Origin: Catonia carolina
Taxonomy: Eukaryota > Arthropoda > Insecta > Hemiptera > Achilidae
Assembly (NCBI GenBank): GCA_035578175.1
Contig: JAQMRL010000005.1
Span: forward strand, 58,633,722 to 58,697,721
DNA: 64,000 nt
Reading direction: 5' to 3'
Part shown: piece by piece, positions 11,031-19,750 of the stretch
How positions within the stretch are numbered: the stretch's first letter is position 1
How the letters are laid out: every line of letters begins with the position of its first letter
Position numbers and translations under genes: made by a program
Notes under the pieces: model-generated
Database searches by the model: none
What the model saw: the letters and a program-made list of their open reading frames with translations, nothing else
Told to the model about the DNA's origin: nothing

Positions 11031-11459
11031 TCACTATGATTGCTAATTTAGCTATTGAGTAAATTTTATCAAATACATTTAAAAAATATGCATGTAGGGT
11101 ATAGGCTAGACATCAAAAACAAATTGCAGCAAATATAATAACGTTATCTACCTCACTTCAAGGAATCGAGTTCATTTTCTAAATGATAAAAGCATTTTTA
11201 TTTAATCGATTATAAATGTAATTCGCACAGTTTCTAATATTTTATAATAAATTGAAGATCGTTAAGTGCATAACAGTCATTTGTTGTAAGTAAATTTGAT
11301 TTTTCGTAAATAAGTTGTATAATAAAAAATATTTTAATATTATCATAATTTTGAAATTTTACTCTTTACCGGATTACAATTAATTCAAATGTACAGGTTG
11401 TCTTTAAAAGGTAAGAGGTTAATGTAGAGAGTGATTGCGTAGGTAAATGTAAGAAAAAA
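11031..11459. other. Unassigned A+T-rich stretch
   Basis: No supported feature. Confidence 0.4.
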
Positions 11460-11875
11460 AAATTGGTGTGAAAAACTCACACGACTTTCTCTTGCTAATG
11501 TAAATAATTACCAGTTTAACTTATGTTTAATCATGAGTAAACAATGTAATATGAAAAAAATATTCTAATTTTAATCATGTGTGATTGACTAAATGAAAAT
11601 CAACTCTTTAGAACTTTTCTGTAGCGGAAAATCATTTGTCACTAAACCAAACTCTATAGAAAATAGTTTGAATTCAAAGTTGTAAATTTTTTTATTTCCT
11701 ATAACTTTGATTTCATACACTTTTGTCGTTAAATGCATTGTAAAGCTGCAATGTTAAAAATTCGATTTTTTACCGATTTTGATTTAAAGTTGTAGGTTTT
11801 TTAATATTCTGCAACTTTAATTATAAACACTTTTGTCCAAAAATGCATATTTAACACTAATTTGACGTTTATTTA
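11460..11875 (-). repeat. Family A repeat (minus strand)
   Basis: Starts TTGGTGTGAAAAACTCACAC with CTTTCTCTTGCTAATG, followed by inverted internal units. Confidence 0.75.
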
Positions 11876-12204
11876 TTTAAGAAAATTCTAAATCAGTTTC
11901 CAATATTTTTGAACTAAAATAATTCTAAAATTTGTGACAACGTTGTTACAGACATTTCCTCTAAGTATTCAAAATGTTAGGAAAATAACCTTTAATTTTT
12001 TAACTGATTCTTTATTTAGAAAGTATGAAAAATATTACAAACATCTAAAAGTTTAACTAAATTTTTGAATAAACAAATGACGTGAATATAAACAACAAAA
12101 CTTCTTTCAGAATATAAATTTCAGTGCATAATTCAAGAGATGAAGAATAAAGATCAAACATTTAAAAAAATGGATATAAAATAGACTAACAAACTTAAAT
12201 CTAA
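11876..12204. other. Unassigned A+T-rich stretch
   Basis: No supported feature. Confidence 0.4.
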
Positions 12205-12640
12205 TAAATCTGGTATGAAAAACTCTCACGACTTTCTTTAACAATGTAAAATAATGAAAAACATAACCTAATTTTAATCATGAGTGAATCACACAAAATG
12301 AAAATCAACCTTTGTTCGAGTAAAAATACGCGAAACCAGTAATTGCCTCTAAACTAGGCTCTGTGTAGAAAAATGCTTAAAATAAAAGTTGTTTGTTTTG
12401 TAATTTAATACTTCTCATAAAATGCATAGGCTACTAAGGCCGCAATCTTAAAAAAATCATTTTTAACGATTTTGATGAAAAAGAAACAGTAAATCACTAA
12501 TTGCCGCTAAACGAAGCATTGTACAATAAATGTTTGTAATAAAATTGTAGGGGTTTTTTAATGTTCTACAACTTCGATATAATTAATACATTTTTGCACT
12601 AAGATGCTTGTTAAGGCCGTAATCTTATCAATAGTCTTCA
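12205..12640 (-). repeat. Family A repeat (minus strand)
   Basis: Starts TCTGGTATGAAAAACTCTCA and contains two inverted internal units, including GTAATTGCCTCTAAACTAGG. Confidence 0.75.
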
Positions 12641-13097
12641 TACTCATAATCCAATTTAATAAAATCATTAAACAGTTAGAATTTTACCTAATAAAAACAA
12701 GAGATACAAAATAATTACACAACAGAGTAATTTGATAATAATTTTATAGCTACACATTTTTGAAAATATATTTTGAATAAGCTTAAATACATAGTACTGA
12801 TGTACTAAATAAAATTTAAAAATACAAATAATGAAAATAACTATATTAAACAGTAATTGTACAAAGGAAGTTGTTTTTATATGTATTTTTATGTGTCATT
12901 ATTTAAGAATGCATTAACAATAAGTCATTAGCGACCAACTGAGGGTATTTTTAGCAGGTGAGGATAAGCAACTGATTTGGGGATATCATATTAAAATAAA
13001 ATAAATTTTCAGAATTAAAAATTTCACTACCCAGTTTTTTAAAGGGAATATCTTACGTATCGTGATTTACTTTAAATTATTTTTGTTGTAGTTTAAA
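12641..13097. other. Unassigned A+T-rich stretch
   Basis: No supported feature. Confidence 0.4.
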
Positions 13098-13099
13098 TA

Positions 13100-14501
13100 G
13101 AGGTGTGGCTATAAAATAACGAGATTGATACAAAAGAGCTACGCATGCGCCAACGTCGTACAACCGACAACTGTGTTGCGTGAAGCCTTCCTTCCGATTA
13201 CTCCCCTCTCGTGTCTGGAAAACGCACCGGTTCACATTGCCTGTCAAAACGTTTTTAGCCGAGTATAACAACCGAGTTGGTTGTTAGACCTCCGCCTTAT
13301 TCGCTTGACCTGGCACCATGTGACTTATCTATTTCCCAAGGTGAAAGAAATCAGTACAAGTTATGAAAGAGCTTACAGGGGACAACTTCCAGCACTGTTT
13401 AGAACAAAAGAAAATGTCATGGAGCGGTGTAAAAATATGAGGACGGGAGTATACCGGGTGGCCCATATGTCGGTTTCCCCTTGAGATGGAACATTTCATT
13501 TTGATAAGTTGGTAATAGTGTAATGTTGGCAGCATCACGTACAACATTTATTAGTTGTCTGAGTGGCTAGTGAGGAACGTCTCCATGTAGTTACTATTTT
13601 TTCCTTCGTAACTGTACTTTTAAAATGTTTACAACCGAACAACGAAATTTCAAAGTTGATGAATGGATTGGTCGTTGTGGTACAATCGAATGGCCTGCGC
13701 ACTCGCCAGACTTAACGCCACGTTATTTTTCACTGTGGGACATTGTAATGGAACTATATTGAATTCACAGAGTCTAGAGACAAGCATCAACAAATACATG
13801 CGTTGTTCACGTGATATTTGTACTGCCGGTTGCCTAACTGACGTCGGCTATTGGATAATGAATCGCGCTTACGTAAAAATAATTCCTTTCTTTCCTTCTA
13901 AAAATTTAACAAATTTCACGATCTATGAAATCTATGACCTATTTTCATTAAAAATAACTCTCACTGTATATTAAGCTAGGGATAATGTAACGAAGACTGG
14001 TGGTAAAAGAATGCATAATGACCTTGGTTAAGCTTAGTCCTTGACCTTGGTATCAATCAACTGCTATCACGTGATCCATTTGTTTACTGCGTGTCTCCAG
14101 ACTCGGTGAATAGACTATAGTGTATTCTTCCAAGCCAAAAAACCTGCACGAACTAAAAAATTCAATTGAAATTTCATTTGACTATATAAATGACGATAAA
14201 ATGTTACTGTTGAAAATTTGTGAATTAGTTTTAAGTCGCTGTTAAAAGTGTATAAAGAATCATGGTGGACATTTTGAACACCCGCTATAACATTTTCAAG
14301 GTAATATATACGTACAGTTCACATCTGTTTTTTATTGTCTTTAGGTTTCTTATCCATTAACCTTTCTTCAGATTTTCGTAAATACTGAGGAGCCGACATA
14401 TGGGCCACCCTGTATTGAAAGGGCATTAAATTAACTTATAAATAAAAAATAAAAAATTTTACAGTATCAGACTCGTTATTTTATAGGCTACTTAAAACTC
14501 G
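13100..14501 (+). mobile_element. Internally deleted mariner carrying a Tc1-like insertion
   Basis: The left end (GAGGTGTGGCTATAAAATAA) and the altered inverted right end (reading ...CCTATAAAATAACGAG from the right) are flanked by TA. Inside, a + strand transposase remnant reads FTLPVKTFLAEYN and, after a frameshift, LTWHHVT-YLFPKVKE. This corresponds to the third catalytic-Asp region of DD34D mariners. The element is split by a second transposon at 13454-14412. It ends about 116 bp before the crtI start codon, so it lies in the promoter or 5'-UTR intron of that gene. Confidence 0.8.
13454..14412 (+). mobile_element. Non-autonomous Tc1-like transposon (DUF4817-type) inside the mariner
   Basis: The termini CCGGGTGGCCCATATGTCGG and its inverted partner ending CATATGGGCCACCCTG are flanked by TA at 13452-13453 and 14413-14414. 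A residual frame begins MFTTEQRNFKVDEWIGR and jumps directly to TIEWPAHSPDLTP-YFSLWDI. The middle of the transposase is therefore deleted and the N-terminal helix-turn-helix start is fused to the last catalytic region. A longer relative lies at 39141-41494. Confidence 0.88.
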
Positions 14502-14549
14502 TATAATTTGGAATTATACGAATAAAAAATTACGAATAAAAATTTGACA

Positions 14550-14617
14550 CATAATTTTACATTTCAGAATTTTTCTGTGGCGTTTCTTCTACTGGTGAAC
14601 AAGTCAACTAAAATTCC
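14550..14617 (+). promoter_or_regulatory. 5' leader of crtI with 3' splice site
   Basis: A pyrimidine-containing stretch ends in tttacatttcag (AG at 14566-14567), followed by 50 untranslated bases with an in-frame TAA and then the ATG. This looks like the acceptor of a 5'-UTR intron. The donor and first exon are not identified and would lie upstream of or within the mariner insertion. Confidence 0.4.
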
Positions 14618-16105
14618 ATGTCAAAGAAACGAGTTGTGGTTATAGGCTGTGGATTTTCTGGGCTTGCCGCAGCAACTTACCTGGCAGATAAGGCAAGTTC
14701 TTATTCAGTTACAATTTTAGAAAAAAATGATTCACCCGGGGGAAGAGCCAGAAAGTTTGAAGATCAGGGGTTTGTTTTTGATATGGGTCCAAGTTGGTGT
14801 TGGATGCCAGACGTTTTCGAAAATTATTTCTCTCATTTCGACAAAAAGCCCAGCGATTATTACGAACTGATACGCCTGGATCCGTCGTATTCCGTTATTT
14901 ACGGTGAAAACGACGTTTTAGATGTTCCAGCCGATTTGGAAAAATTAAAAAAAGTTTTCGAAGACATTGAGCCCGGTTCGAGCTGTCAACTGGACAAGTT
15001 TTTAGATCAAGCAAAATTTAACTACATAGTAGGCATGCAAGATCTAGTCCACTTAAAAGGTCTTTCAATTTTCGAACTATTTTCTCCAACCAAACTTTTA
15101 AGTCTTTTGAGGATGAAAATTCATCAATCCATGTCCAAACACGTCCGTAGTCATTTTTCGAATGAAAAAATCGTCAGGGTAATGGAATTTCCTGTTTTGT
15201 TTCTCGGTGAAACGGCAGACAATATGTCCGCAGTTTACAGTTTAATGAATTACGCAGACATCGTTTTGGGTACATGGTATCCAAAAGGTGGAGTGCACGA
15301 AATCATCAAGGGGATGGTGGCTTTAGCCGAAGAGAAAGGAGTCGAAATACGTTATACTTCGGAAGTTAAAGAAATAAAAGTTTCAGAAGGTTTAGTTGAA
15401 AAAGTTTTGTTAACATCGGGGGAAATAATTGAAGCCGACATCGTTGTAGCTAGCGCAGATTACCATCACGTGGATTCGGAGCTATTAGAATACAACTACA
15501 GAAACTATAATGACGATTATTGGAGTACGCGAGTTCTGGCTCCATCTTGCTTGATATTTTATTTAGGCGTTAAAAAAAGGCTCAGTAACTTAAAACATCA
15601 CAATTTATTTTTCGATGAACCTTTAGAACCACACGCGGACGCCATTTACAATAATCCAAGTTGGCCAGAAAAGCCTTTATTTTATGTATCAGTTCCATCG
15701 ATAACCGATTCTACGGTTGCTCCAGAAGGTATGGAAAATGTATTCATTTTAATTCCTTTGGCAACAAATCTTGAGGACTCCACGGAAATTCGAGAGAAAT
15801 ATTACGAAATTGTTATGGACCGGCTTGAGAGAATAACACATCAAGAAATTCGTTCACATGTAATATATAAAAAATCCTATGCGCACAACGATTTTATAAG
15901 CGATTATCATGCTTACAAAGGCAACGCTTACGGACTGGCAAATACTATCTTACAATCGGGTATCTTCAAACCTAGAATGAAAAATGATAATGTGCCCAAC
16001 TTGTATTATGCGGGCCAACTTACAGTGCCTGGGCCAGGAATGCCAGCTTGTATTATCTCTGGAGAATTAGTTGCCGACCAAATCATGAAGGACTTTCCAT
16101 CTTAA
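14618..16105 (+). CDS. crtI: CrtI-type phytoene desaturase (bacterial-type, horizontally acquired)
   Basis: This 495-aa FAD-dependent oxidoreductase would desaturate phytoene to lycopene on a membrane surface. The N-terminal dinucleotide-binding fold is plain: VVVIGCGFSGLAAA (residues 6-19, GxGxxG at G10, G12, G15), then the acidic end of strand 2 and the GG-R motif in ILEKNDSPGGRA (33-44). Next comes FDMGPSWCWMPDVFE, the CrtI substrate-entry region. The C-terminal signature LYYAGQLTVPGPGMP (about 462-476) is the CrtI family FAD/product motif. Length is normal for CrtI (about 490 aa), with no stop or frameshift. The start is fixed because an in-frame TAA lies two codons upstream. A splice-acceptor-like site lies at 14566-14567 and AATAAA at 16125-16130, so the gene has eukaryotic dressing but no coding intron. 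Wording such as DYYELIRLDPSY and HAYKGNAYGLANT is typical of Bacteroidota CrtI; that origin is inferred from memory of the family, not from a tree. A desaturase with other step numbers is possible. Confidence 0.93.
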   Translation: MSKKRVVVIGCGFSGLAAATYLADKASSYSVTILEKNDSPGGRARKFEDQGFVFDMGPSWCWMPDVFENYFSHFDKKPSDYYELIRLDPSYSVIYGENDVLDVPADLEKLKKVFEDIEPGSSCQLDKFLDQAKFNYIVGMQDLVHLKGLSIFELFSPTKLLSLLRMKIHQSMSKHVRSHFSNEKIVRVMEFPVLFLGETADNMSAVYSLMNYADIVLGTWYPKGGVHEIIKGMVALAEEKGVEIRYTSEVKEIKVSEGLVEKVLLTSGEIIEADIVVASADYHHVDSELLEYNYRNYNDDYWSTRVLAPSCLIFYLGVKKRLSNLKHHNLFFDEPLEPHADAIYNNPSWPEKPLFYVSVPSITDSTVAPEGMENVFILIPLATNLEDSTEIREKYYEIVMDRLERITHQEIRSHVIYKKSYAHNDFISDYHAYKGNAYGLANTILQSGIFKPRMKNDNVPNLYYAGQLTVPGPGMPACIISGELVADQIMKDFPS

Positions 16106-16124
16106 TCCATCTGTAATGCTATAC

Positions 16125-16130
16125 AATAAA
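16125..16130 (+). terminator. Polyadenylation signal of crtI
   Basis: A perfect AATAAA lies 20 bases after the crtI stop codon, in line with a compact eukaryotic 3' UTR. Confidence 0.6.
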
Positions 16131-16275
16131 ATCCGTTTAATACGGTACATAGATATACGTTTTTAATACGCTCCGAATCCCGCTTTGTACGCTCTGTCTC
16201 TGTTGATAAATTCTGTCTCTGTTGATAAAGTCTCAGTTGATAAATTCTAAAGAGTAATAATATAATACTTTATTT
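16131..16275. repeat. Short tandem repeat behind crtI
   Basis: Between about 16192 and 16248 a unit of roughly 20 bases, containing ctgttgataaa, occurs three times with small changes. The rest of the stretch is unassigned 3' flank. Confidence 0.6.
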
Positions 16276-16284
16276 TATTTCATT

Positions 16285-16860
16285 TTCAGTAGTACAAAAA
16301 GTTAAGAAACAACACAGTGTATCCTAATAAAAAAACAAGCATATACCTGAAGCAGACCACTAAATACCTTGGTATTCATCTTGACACGCGCCTTTAAACA
16401 CAAATACAGAGAAAAAGGGAACAGCTTAACACAAAATTTAAACAATTTTATTGTATTCTAGGAAAATGATCTACGCTTTCATTGAACAATAAATTATTAT
16501 TACACAAAACAATTTGGGCTTATAGGGTTCAATTTTGGGCGAAGCCAAGCCATTCCAACATAGAAATCTTGAAAAGGTTTCAGTCTAAACTACTAAGAAC
16601 AATCACAGTATCACCTTGGTACATAACAATTAGCACACTACACAGAGATTAAAAACATTCCTACAATTAAACAAAAAATACACACATCCAGAACAAAATA
16701 CCAAAGAAGACTTTACACACAAATCATCTCGCCATATCACTTTTAGATAATTCAAAGGACACCTGCCGACTGAACGAAGACACTACAGATTTTTTTTTAA
16801 ATGGCAATACAACACATGAAACAAATTTATGAAGTTCATCCGTTGGGAGGTTTCCTTCGG
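16285..16860 (+). pseudogene. Decayed jockey-like LINE, end of the reverse-transcriptase ORF
   Basis: Conceptual pieces in shifting frames read KYLGIHLDTRL, a region rich in LLL/YK-type residues, then FQSK-LLRTI and a PW-T sequence followed by an LHRD-like stretch. This matches the order of the C-terminal part of jockey-type LINE ORF2. Many stops and frameshifts show it is dead. It lies between the two carotenoid genes and shares their strand. Confidence 0.6.
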
Positions 16861-19006
16861 TCATACAAAAAGTAAACTTAATTGCTTAATTCTGCGGAAG
16901 AATAGATTGGAGTTTTCCCTGTATTTAAAAAAAGAAAGAAAAAAAGTTACTGTGTCTTTCTAAAAAAAAAGACAGCTTAAATTCCAACCCCTGAAACGGG
17001 AAGAAATAGACAAAAGGTCAATCAATTCTTGCAGCCGTGCGGTAGTTTGGTAATTCAGTTGCCTTTTATTGCGACTTATGCGTGAACACATTTTAATTTT
17101 TAGTGGTCTCATAACGAGTTTGTGTTTTAATGTGAGAGATTCTATTAATTTACACCATAAGTAAAATAAAAAGAAACATCCATAAAATAAAATTAAAAAT
17201 TTTACAAGTCTACGACAAACATTCTACATTAAAGAACAAGAAAAGATGCTGCAAATCCAAAAATTCCTTGATCTACATTAAGAACAATTTAAAAAAAACG
17301 GAAGAAGTAGAAGTTTAGTTTCACTACAAGGTGGAACGTAAAGGAAGAAGATAAAATCAAGGAATTATGAAGAATGTTTTGTTAAAATGGGGTTTCATCT
17401 AGCTTGTATAGGGCCTAACTAAATTTGCCAACGAATGGAAGGATTTCAACAAAAAAAATTACTCAAAATTAATTCCAAAATAACAGCAGTTTATAGATTT
17501 TCCTTGAATTTTTCTTAAGATGGAACGAAGAGAAAGAAGATAAACCAAGGAATTAAGAATTTTCGAAAATGGTGTTTCATCAAGCTTGTGGTGTATCTAC
17601 ATTTTCCAAAGAATGAAAGGCTTTTTAATAGAAAAAAATTACGCAAAATGTCAAAAGAACAGCAGATTATTTTTCTTGCAGGTTCCAGCAGTTGGATCAA
17701 CCGAATTAAAAAAATGTCACGAGATTGTTTATAATCAGATGTAAAAAATAAGGTAATCTAATAAACACTAAATCATAGAAAAATTGCTAAATCGTAGGAA
17801 AAATAGTGTTTTACCACCATTGTTAAAGGAATAATTTACCAAGGGATTTACCAAGGCATACCAAGGGATAATTTTTAATGCAAATGAGTTCGAAATTGAA
17901 AACAATGATTCTAAATAAAAAATCTGTTTATAAAATGAAAACTCTTACAATGGCAAAAATAATACTAATTACGTTATTTCTAAACTGCGTATTTAAACGA
18001 TGAGTACTGTAGTTATGTAACTTCTTATTAAATGGGCCTATTCTACTTGTTTCCCGTCTATAACAGAAAAACATAGTAAAGAATCATCTACGCGCAAGCG
18101 CCATCTGAAACAGAAGTGTTTTCCCTCTACTTGTCTCTCCGTGATAGTGGAAGCGGAATCAGCAATGATTAACAGATGGACTGGCGCGGTAGGGGAAAAG
18201 TATCGTTACACAATAGTGGGAGAGACAAAAACAGCACAAGCAGAGCAGGTTACTTCAAGTTTTTTTAAAACTTGTAAAATAATACGCTAACAAGGGGATG
18301 TCCCTTAAAAATGGTATAAGCGGATTTTACTGTATTAAGATAGAATCATGTTTATTGAAAAGAGAATCTATTAAATAACTAGTGTAAAGAAGTTTCTTCT
18401 GAATTTACAAAGACAAAAAATGTTAAAAACCATACATACAATGATAAGTTTAATTAACACATACAATGTAAAACACTGAAAAGATGTAAATTATACTTTT
18501 TAATTGTCAGAAGTCATTTTATTATGCCCGTGAATCTATGACTGACGGTTGGGTTTTACTTTTTAAATATCTTTCTGTATTTTCATCTTTGAAAAGTGGA
18601 ACATATATCCAGATACTTTCGGGATCTGGAGATAGTAAATAAATAAATTTCCTCTTAGTCTTATAACGACTATTTTTATTAACAAATTAATAAATAACTT
18701 ATTACTAGTAAATTACAATTTAATTACTTAAGAATGATAACAAAATATTACAAAGTTTAAGCTTAAACTGAACTTAACTAAAAGAGGAAAGATGGTTATT
18801 TACAAACAAATAAATTATGAATACCTTACCATCACTGAAAACAAAGTAACAAACAAAACAAAACGAAACTTTTCCTTCACAGGCGAAAAATGTTTACGAT
18901 ATATGTGAACGACTGTTCTTACTACGCACCTTTCACACACTAAACTGATAAACACTAAAAATCCAAAGAAGTGATCGGCTTTTTATAATAATAGGTCGTA
19001 TGATTT
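16861..19006. other. Gene-free spacer between crtI and the fusion gene
   Basis: Apart from the 180-bp direct repeat listed separately, I recognise nothing here. At 18080-18250 a somewhat GC-richer block has short inverted pieces (ttgtctctcc and ggagagaca), perhaps an old transposon end. The rest is A+T-rich sequence without open frames of note. Confidence 0.5.
17328..17690. repeat. Direct repeat, two units of about 180 bp
   Basis: Unit 1 (about 17328-17515) and unit 2 (about 17517-17690) share ordered blocks: a GGAACG start, AAGAAGATAAA, CAAGGAATTA, GTGTTTCATC/GGTTTCATC, CTTGT, CAACGAATGGAAGG / CAAAGAATGAAAGG, AAAAAATTAC and AACAGCAG. The copies have diverged. No coding potential is seen, and function is unknown. 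Confidence 0.65.
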
Positions 19007-19017
19007 TTAAAATAATA

Positions 19018-19194
19018 TATATTTTATTTTTTTTGTGTTTAACGTCCGACTATTCTGCAATTCCTGTAATGCAGAAGGTGAAAGGGATGATAGATTAAGA
19101 TGAGTGATGAAAAAATGCCAGACCTGACCGGGAATCGAACCCGGGACCCCGGCGTAGAAGCCAAATGCCCTAACCACTACGAAACGGCCCATCC
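19018..19194 (-). repeat. tRNA-derived SINE (family B', minus strand) between the carotenoid genes
   Basis: Read on the minus strand, the tRNA-like head has a B box (GGTTCGATTCC) inside a stem-forming CCGGG/CCCGG context, then a body, and it ends in GTTAAA plus an A-rich tail. The 11-bp duplication TTAAAATAATA flanks it at 19007-19017 and 19195-19205. It is the same family as the copy at 1068-1238. Confidence 0.85.
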
Positions 19195-19205
19195 TTAAAA
19201 TAATA

Positions 19206-19559
19206 AGCAATCGAAAAATAATAAAATAATAAAAGAACCGAAATTGTAAACCTCTACACTTTGCTGGAACAATCTAAACAATAATTGAAAAAACACATGT
19301 AAATAAAAGGTTAAAGAAGTAATAAAAAAAATAATATGCCCAACAATATAACAAAAACCTTTACTGTCCAAAGGACAACAATTAAATCAAGTCTATTCAC
19401 CTATTCCAAGAAACACCTGTTAAACCGTATTTTAAAAATCTGCTTTCATCAGCCACCTATAGTCGTAGTTACAATGCTATGTATTCTTATTCCAATAAAG
19501 AGGAATCTTATTTTTAATAAAACAGCTGCATAATTCGATTTGTAATTGATTGATGAGGC
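19206..19559. other. Unassigned upstream flank of the fusion gene
   Basis: A+T-rich sequence with no recognisable coding or repeat content. A promoter for the fusion gene could lie here, but I cannot point to a definite TATA or initiator. Confidence 0.4.
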
Positions 19560-19750
19560 TTTTTTTTCATTGCAGGTCCGACTCATGATTTTTCTTTTCG
19601 GATCGAGTTTGAAATATTAAAGTGACATGGATTACGCATGGTACGCCTAATCACCATATGTATTTATCTTGAAACTGATATTATCAACTTTAAATAAATA
19701 TTAAGCCGTTAATTTGAAGATTGAATGTCGAAACATTTTTTTAGCGAATA
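19560..19750 (+). promoter_or_regulatory. 5' leader of the crtB-crtY fusion with two candidate 3' splice sites
   Basis: Two acceptor-like sites precede the start. One is tttttttcattgcag, with AG at 19574-19575. The other is a run of T ending TTAG at 19743-19744, six bases before the ATG. Either could join a distant non-coding first exon to the coding exon. The second would place the ATG at the very start of the exon. Confidence 0.4.

Noticed and set aside
13663..13974. 103-codon frame upstream of crtI
   Set aside because: Lies inside the Tc1-like element and continues out of frame from its transposase remnant.
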